Positions 19,287 to 27,510 of a stretch of 64,000 bases of DNA are shown here, piece by piece. Both the position numbers and the translations under genes were made by a program. Position 1 is the first letter of the stretch. Each line of letters begins with the position of its first letter. Below the pieces are notes generated by a model, which made no database searches, was not told the origin of the DNA, and saw only the letters and a program-made list of their open reading frames with translations. This stretch comes from Nocardioides sp. WS12 (GTDB lineage: Bacteria > Actinomycetota > Actinomycetes > Propionibacteriales > Nocardioidaceae), in assembly GCF_014108865.1 (NCBI RefSeq), contig NZ_CP053928.1, forward strand, positions 1,984,001 to 2,048,000, given 5' to 3'.

Positions 19287-20540
19287 TCAGGACGTCCAGC
19301 GCCAGGTGCTGAGGATCTCCTCGAACTTGTCGAACACGTCGTCGTCGCCGTCCTTGAGGGACACCGTGATCGAGTAGCCCTTGTCGCCGCTGATGACGAG
19401 GAACGCGCGCTGGCGCACGGTCACGTCGTTCTCGTTGGTGCGCAGGATCTCGACGCCCAGGGCGGTCTGTCCGTCGATCGCCATGTTCGAGATGTCATTG
19501 ATCTCCGCAGCTGCGTCGCCCGAGATGAGCGCGCCCTTCCACGCCTCCTTGAGGTCGTTCGGGTCCGTGGAGCCGTACGACGACTGGGTCTCGACGATCA
19601 CGTTGCCGCGGGCGGTGTTGAACGTGCTGCCCCACAGCAGGACCTTGTCGAGCGTGGTGAGGCCGGGGTTGTTCGCCTTGAACTCCTCGGTGCCGTCGGT
19701 CCAGCCGGTGGGGGCCTGGACCTTGTAGCCGAGGCCCTCGATGCGCGGCCCGCCGATGTCGGGGGCATCGTCGCTCCCGCTGCTCGCCGCGTCGGAGCTG
19801 CCCTCGCTGGCGCTGTTGTCGCTGCCGCTCTGCGAGCTGTCCCCGCCGGCCTTCTTGTCGTCGTCGCCACCGTTGGCCAGGACGAGGCCGACGACGCCGC
19901 CGATGAGCACGATCAGGCCCACGACCGCAGCCACGATGATCAGGCCGAGGTTGCTCTTCTTCTTGGGGGGCGTGGGCTGCGACCAGCCACCGCCGGGGTA
20001 CGGCGGCGTCGGAGCGCTGTAACCGGCGCCACCCGACTGCTGGTAGACGGCATGGGTCGGGGTGCTGACCGGCTGGTGCGGCGGCGACATCATCGGCTGC
20101 TGGAACGGCGCCACCGGCGACTGGACGGGAGGGGCAGGCGGGGTGGGCGCCGTACCGCCGGGGCCGTGGGTCGGGGGCGCGGTGGTACCGGCCTCCGGGT
20201 CGAGGCCGGTGACGAGGCCCTCGGGGACCTTGCCCAGAGCGAAGCCGAGGACGGCGACGGCCCACTGGCAGCCGCGCACGTCGGCGCTGCCGCGGTCGCG
20301 GGCGAGCCGCTGACCGGCCGACTCCACGGCGTCGGCGGGGTTCGCGCCGCTGTCGAGCATGGTGATCATGCCGTCGAGGGCGCCCAGGCGCACGGCGTCG
20401 GTGAGCAGATTGATCGTTCCGCTGGAGGCCTGGCCCTCGTCGAGGTAGTCGTCCAGCGAGCCGCGGAAAGCTGCCGCGTCACGGAACAGGTCGTGACCGT
20501 GGTCGCGGGCAAGGTCGGCGAGCGACTCGTGCAGCTTCAT
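19287..20540 (-). CDS. Unrecognised single-span membrane protein with proline-rich linker
   Basis: I do not recognise this 417-residue protein as a named family. Residues 1-125 form a cytosolic alpha-helical domain (LADLARDHGHDLFRDAAAF... GALDGMITMLDSGANPADAV). Residues 125-205 are rich in Pro, Gly, Gln and Tyr. A single span follows at about 208-232 (LGLIIVAAVVGLIVLIGGVVGLVLA). An acidic serine-rich stretch leads to an outer C-terminal domain (about 283-417) with the look of the LpqN/PsbP-like fold (YKVQAPTGW at its start, STWRW at its end). Its start overlaps the stop of the peroxiredoxin gene (TGATG), so the two are translated together. Confidence 0.8.
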   Translation of the reverse strand: MKLHESLADLARDHGHDLFRDAAAFRGSLDDYLDEGQASSGTINLLTDAVRLGALDGMITMLDSGANPADAVESAGQRLARDRGSADVRGCQWAVAVLGFALGKVPEGLVTGLDPEAGTTAPPTHGPGGTAPTPPAPPVQSPVAPFQQPMMSPPHQPVSTPTHAVYQQSGGAGYSAPTPPYPGGGWSQPTPPKKKSNLGLIIVAAVVGLIVLIGGVVGLVLANGGDDDKKAGGDSSQSGSDNSASEGSSDAASSGSDDAPDIGGPRIEGLGYKVQAPTGWTDGTEEFKANNPGLTTLDKVLLWGSTFNTARGNVIVETQSSYGSTDPNDLKEAWKGALISGDAAAEINDISNMAIDGQTALGVEILRTNENDVTVRQRAFLVISGDKGYSITVSLKDGDDDVFDKFEEILSTWRWTS

Positions 20541-21043
20541 CAGTTGTCCTCTGTGGTCGGGGCGGGCAGGCCCAGGTCCCGGCGGAGCTTGGCGACGTGC
20601 CCGGTCGCTTTGACGTTGTACTGGGCGATCTCGATCCGACCGTCGGCGCCGACGACGAAGGTGGACCGGATGACGCCCTGCACAATCTTGCCGTACAGCT
20701 TCTTCTCCCCATACGCGCCGTAGGCCTGGTGCACGGCCAGATCGGTGTCGGAGAGAAGGGTGATGGTCAGGCCGTCCCGCTCACGGAACTTGGCGAGCTT
20801 CGCGGGGGCGTCCTTCGAGACGCCGACGACCGTGAATCCCGCTGCCTGCAGGGCATCGAGCGAGTCGGTGAAGTCGCAGGCCTGCTTCGTGCACCCGGGC
20901 GTCATCGCAGCCGGGTAGAAGTAGACGATCACCTTGCGGCCCTCGGCCACGAGCGCGGCGAGCGAGACGTCGTCGCCGGAGTCGGAGACGAGGGTGAAGT
21001 CGGGGGCGGTGTCGCCGACGGCGAGGCGGGCCGGGTCGCTCAT
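20540..21043 (-). CDS. bcp: Thioredoxin-dependent thiol peroxidase (Bcp/PrxQ)
   Basis: This 167-residue peroxiredoxin reduces hydroperoxides at the expense of thioredoxin. The N-terminal part APDFTLVSDSGDDVSL leads to the active site TPGCTKQACDF, with the peroxidatic Cys and a resolving Cys five residues on, the two-Cys pattern of atypical Bcp enzymes. ATG at 21043 gives the usual length; a longer frame adds only an unlikely tail. The stop shares a base with the start of the following membrane protein gene. Divergent from it is a Ni/Co transporter operon with a Nur-like box in between. Confidence 0.94.
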   Translation of the reverse strand: MSDPARLAVGDTAPDFTLVSDSGDDVSLAALVAEGRKVIVYFYPAAMTPGCTKQACDFTDSLDALQAAGFTVVGVSKDAPAKLAKFRERDGLTITLLSDTDLAVHQAYGAYGEKKLYGKIVQGVIRSTFVVGADGRIEIAQYNVKATGHVAKLRRDLGLPAPTTEDN

Positions 21044-21075
21044 GGCGTGGGTACTCTCCTGATGGTCAGGTGTTG

Positions 21076-21092
21076 TTGCAAACGGCATGCAA
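21076..21092. promoter_or_regulatory. Nur-like (nickel-responsive Fur family) operator
   Basis: TTGCAA-ACGGC-ATGCAA matches the Streptomyces Nur box as I recall it (tTGCaa-N5-ttGCAA) with a single difference in the second half. It is placed 80 bases before the cbiM start and 33 bases before the bcp start, in the divergent gap. Nur represses nickel uptake genes when nickel is sufficient, which would make the following transporter a nickel system. Confidence 0.6.
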
Positions 21093-21172
21093 TAAGGTGG
21101 GATCTGCTCGTCACCATCTAACTACCCCGCGAGCATCGATCCGAACACAGCGCCCATCTGAGGAGCACAGGC

Positions 21173-21862
21173 ATGCACGTACCCGACGGCTTCTTCGACG
21201 CACCGACCTCGGTCGTGACCGGCGTCGTCGCCGCTGCCGGCGTGGGCGTGGCCCTGCGCAAGGCCCGGGCCGAACTCGACGACCGCACGGCGCCGATGGC
21301 AGGCCTCGTGGCCGCCTTCGTCTTCGCCGGCCAGATGATCAACTTCCCCGTCGGCGCCGGCACCAGCGGCCACCTGCTCGGCGGAGCCCTCGCTGCCGTC
21401 CTCGTCGGACCGTGGACCGGGGCGCTCTGCATCAGCGTCGTCCTCCTCGTCCAGGCCCTCTTCATGGCCGATGGGGGACTGACGGCGCTCGGCACCAACA
21501 TCACGCTGATGGCCATCGTCGGCGCCTTCGTCGGGTACGGCGTCTTCCGCCTCGTGCTCGCGGTGCTCCCCAAGAAGGTCGGCTCCGTGCCGGTCGCTGC
21601 GGGCATCGGTGCGTTCGTCTCGGTCCCTGCCGCGGCGGCTGTCTTCACGCTGCTCTTCGCGATCGGGGGTACCGCCGACGTCGCGACCGGCAAGGTGCTG
21701 GCCGCCATGGTCGGCTGGCACGTGATCATCGGCATCGGTGAGGCGATCGTGACCGGCCTGGTCGTCAGCGCCGTGATCACCTCCCGGCCCGACCTGGTCC
21801 ACGGAGCCCGCGGTCTCGCCTCGATCCGACGTCCGCTGCTCACCGAGGAGGTGTCCGCATGA
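21173..21862 (+). CDS. cbiM: Ni/Co ECF transporter substrate-specificity subunit (CbiM/NikM)
   Basis: This 229-residue membrane protein begins MHVPDGFFDAP. The N-terminal Met-His region is what CbiM/NikM proteins use to bind the metal ion. Conserved later blocks are AFVFAGQMINFPVGAGTSGHLLGGALAAVLVGPW and ADGGLTALGTNITLMA. There are about seven spans. The gene is the first of four coupled genes (M, N, Q, O). A Nur-like box upstream points to nickel rather than cobalt, although sequence alone does not settle it. Confidence 0.94.
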   Translation: MHVPDGFFDAPTSVVTGVVAAAGVGVALRKARAELDDRTAPMAGLVAAFVFAGQMINFPVGAGTSGHLLGGALAAVLVGPWTGALCISVVLLVQALFMADGGLTALGTNITLMAIVGAFVGYGVFRLVLAVLPKKVGSVPVAAGIGAFVSVPAAAAVFTLLFAIGGTADVATGKVLAAMVGWHVIIGIGEAIVTGLVVSAVITSRPDLVHGARGLASIRRPLLTEEVSA

Positions 21863-22173
21863 GGACCCGCTCGTTCCTGCTCGCGGGGCTCCTCGTTGCG
21901 CTCGTCATCGCCGGCGTCGGCAGCTACTACGCCAGTAGCCACCCCGATGGCCTCGAGTACGTCGCCGGCAAGACCGGGTTCCTCGACTCGGCCGATGAGC
22001 CGGTCGACACCGGCAGCCCTTTCGCCGACTACGGTACGAAGGGTGTCGACGACTCGCGCCTGAGCGGCGGCATCGCCGGGGTGGCAGGCGTCCTGCTCAC
22101 CCTGGTGATCGGTGGCGGCCTGTTCCGGGTCCTGCGGCGCCGCGATGAGCCGGCCATGGCCGACGCGGGCTGA
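21859..22173 (+). CDS. PDGLE-domain protein, CbiN/NikN-like subunit
   Basis: This 104-residue protein has two membrane spans (residues about 6-24 and 70-92) and a periplasm-facing loop with the motif HPDGLEYVAGKTGF. The PDGLE domain replaces CbiN in many actinobacterial Ni/Co ECF systems and supports the M subunit. It is coupled by ATGA to cbiM and stands four bases before the CbiQ gene. Confidence 0.9.
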   Translation: MRTRSFLLAGLLVALVIAGVGSYYASSHPDGLEYVAGKTGFLDSADEPVDTGSPFADYGTKGVDDSRLSGGIAGVAGVLLTLVIGGGLFRVLRRRDEPAMADAG

Positions 22174-22177
22174 CCCG

Positions 22178-22873
22178 ATGGGCGCAGGGCACGGTCACCG
22201 ACTGCACTTCCACGGGCACTCCGTGATCCATCGCGCACCTGCGCACCTCAAGATCCTCCTGCTGCTGGGCTTCGTGCTCACCGTGGTCGCCACGCCGCGT
22301 GAGTGGTACCCCGTCTTCGGTGGCTACCTGGCGCTGCTCGTCGCCGTCATCGTCGTCTCGCGCGTGCCCTTCCGTTACCTGCTGCCGCGGATGGTGCTCG
22401 AGGTGCCCTTCCTCGTGTTCGCGGCCCTGATCCCGTTCGTCGCCGAGGGGCCGCGGGTCGTCGTACCGCTGGTGGGTGGGCTGGACGTGTCGCTGTCCGA
22501 GTCGGGACTGGTGGCTGCCTGGGGGCTGGCCGTCAAGGGCACGCTCGGCGTCCTCGCCTCGCTGACCCTGGCCGCCACCACCGAACCGACCGAGGTCCTG
22601 CGCGGCCTGCAACGACTGCGGATGCCGGACCTGCTGGTGCAGATCATGGCCTTCATGGTGCGGTACCTCGATGTCGTGGCCGGCGACCTCGGGAGGATGA
22701 TCACCGCCATGAAGTCCCGCGGTGTCGACCCCCGCTCGCCGCGTCACTGGCCGGCACTCGCCCGGACCCTCGGCGCGCTGTTCGTGCGCTCCTACGAGCG
22801 CGGTGAGCGCGTGCACCTCGCCATGCTTTCCCGTGGGTACGACGGCCGCCTCCCGGAGAGCAGCGCCCGATGA
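22178..22873 (+). CDS. cbiQ: ECF transporter transmembrane coupling subunit CbiQ
   Basis: This 231-residue membrane protein is the scaffold (T subunit) that couples ATP use to the M subunit. After an early histidine-rich segment (GHGHRLHFHGHSVIH) come several spans. The cytosolic coupling helices include two ARG-type motifs, seen in ITAMKSRGVDPRS and LAMLSRGYDGRLP. ATG at 22178 is chosen because it follows the PDGLE stop directly; a longer frame overlaps it. It is coupled by ATGA to the ATPase gene. Confidence 0.92.
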   Translation: MGAGHGHRLHFHGHSVIHRAPAHLKILLLLGFVLTVVATPREWYPVFGGYLALLVAVIVVSRVPFRYLLPRMVLEVPFLVFAALIPFVAEGPRVVVPLVGGLDVSLSESGLVAAWGLAVKGTLGVLASLTLAATTEPTEVLRGLQRLRMPDLLVQIMAFMVRYLDVVAGDLGRMITAMKSRGVDPRSPRHWPALARTLGALFVRSYERGERVHLAMLSRGYDGRLPESSAR

Positions 22874-23640
22874 CGCCCGTGCTGGATGTCCGCGGCCTCG
22901 CCTTCGCCTACCCCGACGGCCATCAGGCCCTGTTCGGTGTCGACCTCCACGTCCACCAGGGCGAGCGGGTGGCGCTGCTCGGCCCCAACGGTGCGGGCAA
23001 GACCACGCTCGTCCTGCACCTCAACGGGATCCTGTCCGGCGAGTCCGGGCACGGTGAGGGCAGTGTCGCCGTCAGCGGGCTGCCGGTCACGAAGAAGAAC
23101 CTGCTCGAGATCCGGCGCCGGGTCGGCATCGTGTTCCAGGACCCCGACGACCAGTTGTTCATGGGCTCGGTGCGCGCCGACGTCGCGTTCGGACCGGCCA
23201 ACCTGGGGCTCAAGGGCGCGGCGCTCGACAAGCGCGTGATGGACGCGCTGGAGCAGGTCGGCATGGCGCAGTACGCCGACCGTCCTCCCCACCACCTGTC
23301 CTTCGGCCAGCGCCGCCGGGTCGCCGTCGCCACGGTGCTCGCGATGGAGCCCGAGATCCTGGTCCTCGATGAACCCAGCTCCAACCTGGATCCCGCGTCC
23401 CGCCGCGAACTGGCCGACATCCTGCGCGGCCTGGACGTGACGCTGCTGATGGTCACCCACGACCTGCCCTACGCACTCGAACTGTGCCCCCGAGCCGTCG
23501 TGCTCAGTGCGGGCAAGGTCGTGGCCGACGGGACGACGTACGACGTGTTGACCGACGACGCCCTCATGCGTGCCCACCGGTTGGAACTCCCTTGGGGCTT
23601 CGACCCACGGACGATCTCGATTGATAGCCTGCCCGGGTGA
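22870..23640 (+). CDS. cbiO: ECF transporter ATPase CbiO
   Basis: This 256-residue ATPase drives the Ni/Co ECF transporter. It has Walker A GPNGAGKTTLV, Q-loop VFQDPDDQLF (typical of ECF A subunits), signature HLSFGQRRRVAVA, Walker B ILVLDEPSSNLD and the switch His in MVTHDLPYAL. It completes a full M-N-Q-O set. The stop overlaps the GTG of the DUF3618 gene, although that gene is probably not functionally related. Confidence 0.95.
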   Translation: MTPVLDVRGLAFAYPDGHQALFGVDLHVHQGERVALLGPNGAGKTTLVLHLNGILSGESGHGEGSVAVSGLPVTKKNLLEIRRRVGIVFQDPDDQLFMGSVRADVAFGPANLGLKGAALDKRVMDALEQVGMAQYADRPPHHLSFGQRRRVAVATVLAMEPEILVLDEPSSNLDPASRRELADILRGLDVTLLMVTHDLPYALELCPRAVVLSAGKVVADGTTYDVLTDDALMRAHRLELPWGFDPRTISIDSLPG

Positions 23641-23885
23641 GCAACCAGCCTTCTGACATCGAGCGTGAAATCGAAGAGGCGCGCGAGCGCCTCGCGGGCA
23701 CGATCGACCTGCTCCTCCACCGTTCGCACCCGAAGACGATCGTGAGTCGCGAGGTCGCGCAGGCGAAGGCGTTCTTCGTCGACGCCGAGACGGGCGAGCC
23801 GCGGACGGACAACATCTTGAAGACCGTGGGTGGCGTGGTCGGCGTGATCGCCGTTTTCGCCATCCTGCGCAAGATCACCCGCTAG
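23637..23885 (+). CDS. DUF3618 small membrane protein
   Basis: This 82-residue protein has the DUF3618 pattern: an amphipathic helix DIEREIEEARERLAGTIDLLLHRSHPKTI, then a short linker and one C-terminal span (VGGVVGVIAVFAILRKI). Function is unknown. Similar proteins in actinobacteria often lie beside other small membrane-remodelling proteins. The start is GTG at 23637, overlapping the cbiO stop (GTGA). Confidence 0.85.
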   Translation: MSNQPSDIEREIEEARERLAGTIDLLLHRSHPKTIVSREVAQAKAFFVDAETGEPRTDNILKTVGGVVGVIAVFAILRKITR

Positions 23886-23898
23886 AACCGCCGTCCTC

Positions 23899-24222
23899 GT
23901 GTCCGACAAGACGCCCATCAAGATGCTGCACGACCGCATCCTGTGCGAACTCGACACCGAGGCTGGCGAACGCCGTTCCTCCGGCGGGATCGTCATTCCG
24001 GCCACGGCCGCGATGGGTGCCCGCCGGTTGGCCTGGTCGCGTGTCGTTGCTGTCGGTCCGCACTGCCGCACCGTCGTGTCCGGCGACAAGGTCCTCTACG
24101 ACCCGGAGGACAAGGCCGAGGTCGAGGTTTCCGGTGACGTCTACGTCGTGATGCGCGAGCGCGACATCCACGCCGTTGCTGCCGAGAGGCTCGGCGACGA
24201 GGCCGCGGGCCTCTACCTCTGA
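23899..24222 (+). CDS. GroES-like co-chaperone family protein
   Basis: This 107-residue chaperonin-10 fold protein starts IKMLHDRILCELDTEAGERR and contains SSGGIVIPATA, where GroES has its mobile loop, and GDKVLYDPEDKAEVEV for the later strands. No GroEL gene is beside it. Stand-alone homologues of this kind occur in actinobacteria in addition to the main groES, so this is probably a divergent paralog rather than the housekeeping protein. The loop lacks the usual hydrophobic triplet that binds GroEL, so GroEL binding is doubtful. Confidence 0.8.
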   Translation: MSDKTPIKMLHDRILCELDTEAGERRSSGGIVIPATAAMGARRLAWSRVVAVGPHCRTVVSGDKVLYDPEDKAEVEVSGDVYVVMRERDIHAVAAERLGDEAAGLYL

Positions 24223-24268
24223 CGACCGTGTGACGTAACTCACTCCCGCAGGCCCCCGTTACACCTAC

Positions 24269-26686
24269 GTGCGTTCCCCCCGCTTGTTCAGCGTCCTTGC
24301 CGCCTGCCTCGTCGTCCCGGCCCTCGCGGCCGGTACCGCTGAGGTCGGTCGCGCCGCGCCGGACGGGGTGGCTGCGCCGTCGTACAACGCGACGGTGAAG
24401 ATCACCGAACACGGGATCCCGCACATCTCAGCGAGCGACTGGGGGTCACTGGGATACGGGAGTGGGTACGCCACGGCGCGGTCCTCGATCTGCAATCTGG
24501 CAGACACCGTGCTGACCGGCCGTGGCCAGCGGTCGAAGTACCTCGGCGGTAGCGGTCGCTACCTCGACGGCGTCTCGCTCGACGCCTCGAACCTGCAGGT
24601 CGACGCGTTCGTCACCGACCTGCACAACCGCAAGGTCGTCGAGACACTGCTGGCCTCGCCGGCGGGCCCGAGCGCGCGGGCCCGGGCGATGGTGACGGGC
24701 TACACGGCGGGCATCAACCGCTGGCTGCGCGACAACGAGATCACGGACCCGGCGTGCAAGGACGCCACCTGGATCCAGCCGAACGCCACCGAGATCGACC
24801 TCTGGTACGGCGTCTACATGGCGAACCTGATCGCGTCGTCGGGGGTGTTCCTCAAGGAGATCGTCGAGGCGGACCCGCCGACCCTGCAGGATCCGGGCCT
24901 GCCGGACCTCGGCATCGATCTGCCGCTGCCGACCACCAAGGAGGAGGTTGCGGCCTACGCCGCGAAGGTCGACAAGACGGCGCTCCTCGCATCGCTCGGG
25001 CAGGACAGCGACTTCGGCTCCAACGCGACGGCCATCGGCGGCGACGCGAGCTCCACGGGGCGCGGCATGTTGCTCGGCAACCCGCACTTCCCGTGGGTCG
25101 GTCGCTACAAGTTCACGCAGCAGCACCTGACGATTCCGGGGCAGTACGACGTCGCGGGCGCCTCGTTGATCGGCTCGCCGGTGATCAACATCGGCTGGAA
25201 CAAGGACGTGGCCTGGAGCCACACCGTCTCGACGGCCTTCCGGTTCACTCCCTACGAGTTCTTCACGGTCGGCCCCGGCCCGCTCTACCTCAGCGCCCAG
25301 GGCCTGCTGAAGAAGGCCGAGCGCCGCTACGTCGACATCGAGGTCAAGCAGCCCAACGGCTCGACCACCACGGTCCGTGAGGACCTGTGGCGCGTGCCGC
25401 AGGGCTACGTCATCGACAGCCCGTCGCAGTTCATGGGCTGGTCGCCGCTCAGCTTCTGGGCGATCCGCGACGCCAACGCCGAGCACCTGCGCACCATCGA
25501 CTCGTTCCTGGCGATGGGCGAAGCCACCAGCAGCCGTGACCTCCTCGCACGCCAGGACGCCGGCGGCGGCATCCCGTGGGTCAACACCACGGCGGCCGAC
25601 CGCGGGGGAGAGGTCCTGTACGCCGACCACAGCGTGGTCCCGCACGTCACGAACGTGATGGCCACGACCTGCATGACGCCGGTCGGCCTCCTGCTCAAGA
25701 CCGTCGCAGGACTGCCCGGTCTCAACGGGCTGCTCGCCGACGGCCTCTGCAAGTGGGGCACCGACGCGGACGCCCAGCGGCCCGGGATCCTCGGGCCCGC
25801 GAAGCTGCCCGCCGTCGTACGACGGGACTGGGTGATGAACGCGAACGACTCGTACTGGACGCCCAACGACAAGGTGCGGCTCGAGGGCTACGCCTCGATC
25901 ATCGGGTGCGAGAAGTGTGAGCGGACGATGCGGACCCGGATGGTTCAGCAGTACGTCATTGACCGACTGAAGGTGGGCAAGGAGACGCCCGAGACCCTGC
26001 GGGGCCACGAGTACGAGAACCGGGTGCGTGCCGCCGAAGTGATGCGTGAAGGCGGCAAGCTCGACGACGTCTGTGCCGGGACTGGAGAGACACAGGCCTG
26101 TGCCGTGCTGCACGCGTGGGACGGCCGCTCCGACATCGGTTCGGTCGGCACGCACCTCTTCGAGGCCTTCGTGGAACGCGCCCCGACCGGCACGACCCTG
26201 TGGTCGGTGCCGTTCGACGCGAAGGACCCGCTGAACACGCCGCGCGGGCTGCGCACCGGTCCCGAGGTCGTGAAGGCGATGCAGGCAGCGATCGACGCCG
26301 TCCGTGCGGCAGGCGTTTCCTTCGACGCGACGTGGGGCTCGCTCCAGGTCGCCGGCGACCGTGGTGCACCCGCCTACCCGCTCGGCGGCGGCAACGGCGA
26401 CCTGGCGGGCAATGCCAACGCCGTGGCGTCGCGGAACCCGGCGGCGAACAAGGACCGCTACAAGCCGATCAGCTACGGCTCCTCGCACATCCAGGCCGTC
26501 GCCTACCTGGCCGACGGTTCGGTCGACGCGCGCACGATCCTGACCTACGGCCAGGACGAGGACCCCGCCTCACCGTGGTCGACCGACCAGACCTTGCTCT
26601 ATTCGCAGGAGAAGTGGGTTCGGTTCGCGTGGACGCCGGCGCAGATCACCGCCGACCTCGTGGGGACGATCAACCTGTCCGAATAG
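24269..26686 (+). CDS. Secreted penicillin acylase family (PvdQ/aculeacin-acylase-like) amidase
   Basis: This 805-residue Ntn-hydrolase precursor is exported and should cut itself into alpha and beta chains. A signal peptide (RLFSVLAACLVVPALAAGTA) precedes the alpha chain with TVKITEHGIPHISASDWGSLGYG. The nucleophile is Ser251 in DSDFGSNATAIGG, followed by GNPHFPW, as in acyl-homoserine-lactone acylase PvdQ and aculeacin A acylase. Those relatives remove fatty acyl chains from amides, so lipid-amide deacylation outside the cell is likely. The start is GTG at 24269. Substrate is not determined. Confidence 0.9.
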   Translation: MRSPRLFSVLAACLVVPALAAGTAEVGRAAPDGVAAPSYNATVKITEHGIPHISASDWGSLGYGSGYATARSSICNLADTVLTGRGQRSKYLGGSGRYLDGVSLDASNLQVDAFVTDLHNRKVVETLLASPAGPSARARAMVTGYTAGINRWLRDNEITDPACKDATWIQPNATEIDLWYGVYMANLIASSGVFLKEIVEADPPTLQDPGLPDLGIDLPLPTTKEEVAAYAAKVDKTALLASLGQDSDFGSNATAIGGDASSTGRGMLLGNPHFPWVGRYKFTQQHLTIPGQYDVAGASLIGSPVINIGWNKDVAWSHTVSTAFRFTPYEFFTVGPGPLYLSAQGLLKKAERRYVDIEVKQPNGSTTTVREDLWRVPQGYVIDSPSQFMGWSPLSFWAIRDANAEHLRTIDSFLAMGEATSSRDLLARQDAGGGIPWVNTTAADRGGEVLYADHSVVPHVTNVMATTCMTPVGLLLKTVAGLPGLNGLLADGLCKWGTDADAQRPGILGPAKLPAVVRRDWVMNANDSYWTPNDKVRLEGYASIIGCEKCERTMRTRMVQQYVIDRLKVGKETPETLRGHEYENRVRAAEVMREGGKLDDVCAGTGETQACAVLHAWDGRSDIGSVGTHLFEAFVERAPTGTTLWSVPFDAKDPLNTPRGLRTGPEVVKAMQAAIDAVRAAGVSFDATWGSLQVAGDRGAPAYPLGGGNGDLAGNANAVASRNPAANKDRYKPISYGSSHIQAVAYLADGSVDARTILTYGQDEDPASPWSTDQTLLYSQEKWVRFAWTPAQITADLVGTINLSE

Positions 26687-26709
26687 GCTCCAGCGAATAG
26701 GCTCCGGCC

Positions 26710-27489
26710 ATGACGGTGGAAGTCGAGAAGCGCGGTCCGGTCACGCTGGTCACCCTGTCCCGGCCCGAGGTCCGCAACGCGGTCGACGCCGAGCACGCCC
26801 GCCTGCTGACCGAGGCCTTCGAGGAGTTCGACGCGGACGCGGACGCCTCCGTCGCTGTCCTGTACGGCGCCGGTGGGGTCTTCTGCGCGGGCGCGGACCT
26901 GAAGGCGGTGAGCCGCGGTGACGTCGTGGTCGGTGCGCCGGGCGACGGACCCGACGCCGGGCCGGCCGGCATGGGGCCGACGCGGATGCTGCTCACCAAG
27001 CCGGTGATCGCCGCGGTCGACGGCTACGCCGTTGCCGGTGGCCTCGAACTGGCCCTCTGGTGCGACCTGCGGGTGATGGACCCGGAAGCCGCGTTCGGGG
27101 TGTTCTGCCGTCGCTGGGGCGTCCCCCTGATCGACGGTGGCACCTTCCGGTTGCCACGGCTGATCGGGCACTCCCACGCGCTCGACCTGATCCTCACCGG
27201 CCGTGAAGTCGGTGCCGAGGAGGCGTTGCGGATGGGGCTCGCCAACCGGGTCGCCGCACCCGGAGCCGTGCTCGACGAAGCGCTGGCCCTGGCCACCCAG
27301 ATCGCAGCCTTCCCGCAGACCTGCCTGCGCGAGGACCGCCTGTCGTCGTACGAAACTGAAGGACTGGGGATCGACGACGCGCTGGCAGTCGAGTGGAAAC
27401 ACGGACTCAGGTCGCTCGCCGCAGATACTCTCGACGGCGCGTCGCGTTTTGCCGGGGGAGCCGGACGGCACGGCAGCTTCGACGAGTAG
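26710..27489 (+). CDS. Enoyl-CoA hydratase/isomerase family protein
   Basis: This 259-residue crotonase has the oxyanion-hole segments GGVFCAGADLKAVS and AAVDGYAVAGGLELALWCDL. The region FGVFCRRWGVPLIDGGTFRLPRLIG fits the EchA subgroup common in actinobacteria, in which the position of the first catalytic Glu is often different. It may therefore not be a simple hydratase. It is a single gene between the amidase and pafB. The 14-base tandem repeat gaataggctccagc lies just upstream. Confidence 0.88.
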   Translation: MTVEVEKRGPVTLVTLSRPEVRNAVDAEHARLLTEAFEEFDADADASVAVLYGAGGVFCAGADLKAVSRGDVVVGAPGDGPDAGPAGMGPTRMLLTKPVIAAVDGYAVAGGLELALWCDLRVMDPEAAFGVFCRRWGVPLIDGGTFRLPRLIGHSHALDLILTGREVGAEEALRMGLANRVAAPGAVLDEALALATQIAAFPQTCLREDRLSSYETEGLGIDDALAVEWKHGLRSLAADTLDGASRFAGGAGRHGSFDE

Positions 27490-27510
27490 CGAATTTTCGG
27501 GAGGAACGAC

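Noticed and set aside
21044..21172. Cobalamin riboswitch before cbiM
   Set aside because: The gap is only 129 bases and I could not find a B12 box or the expected paired elements.
26710..27489. Assigning this crotonase to a named Ech gene
   Set aside because: The family is large and the active-site region is non-standard, so a gene symbol would be a guess.
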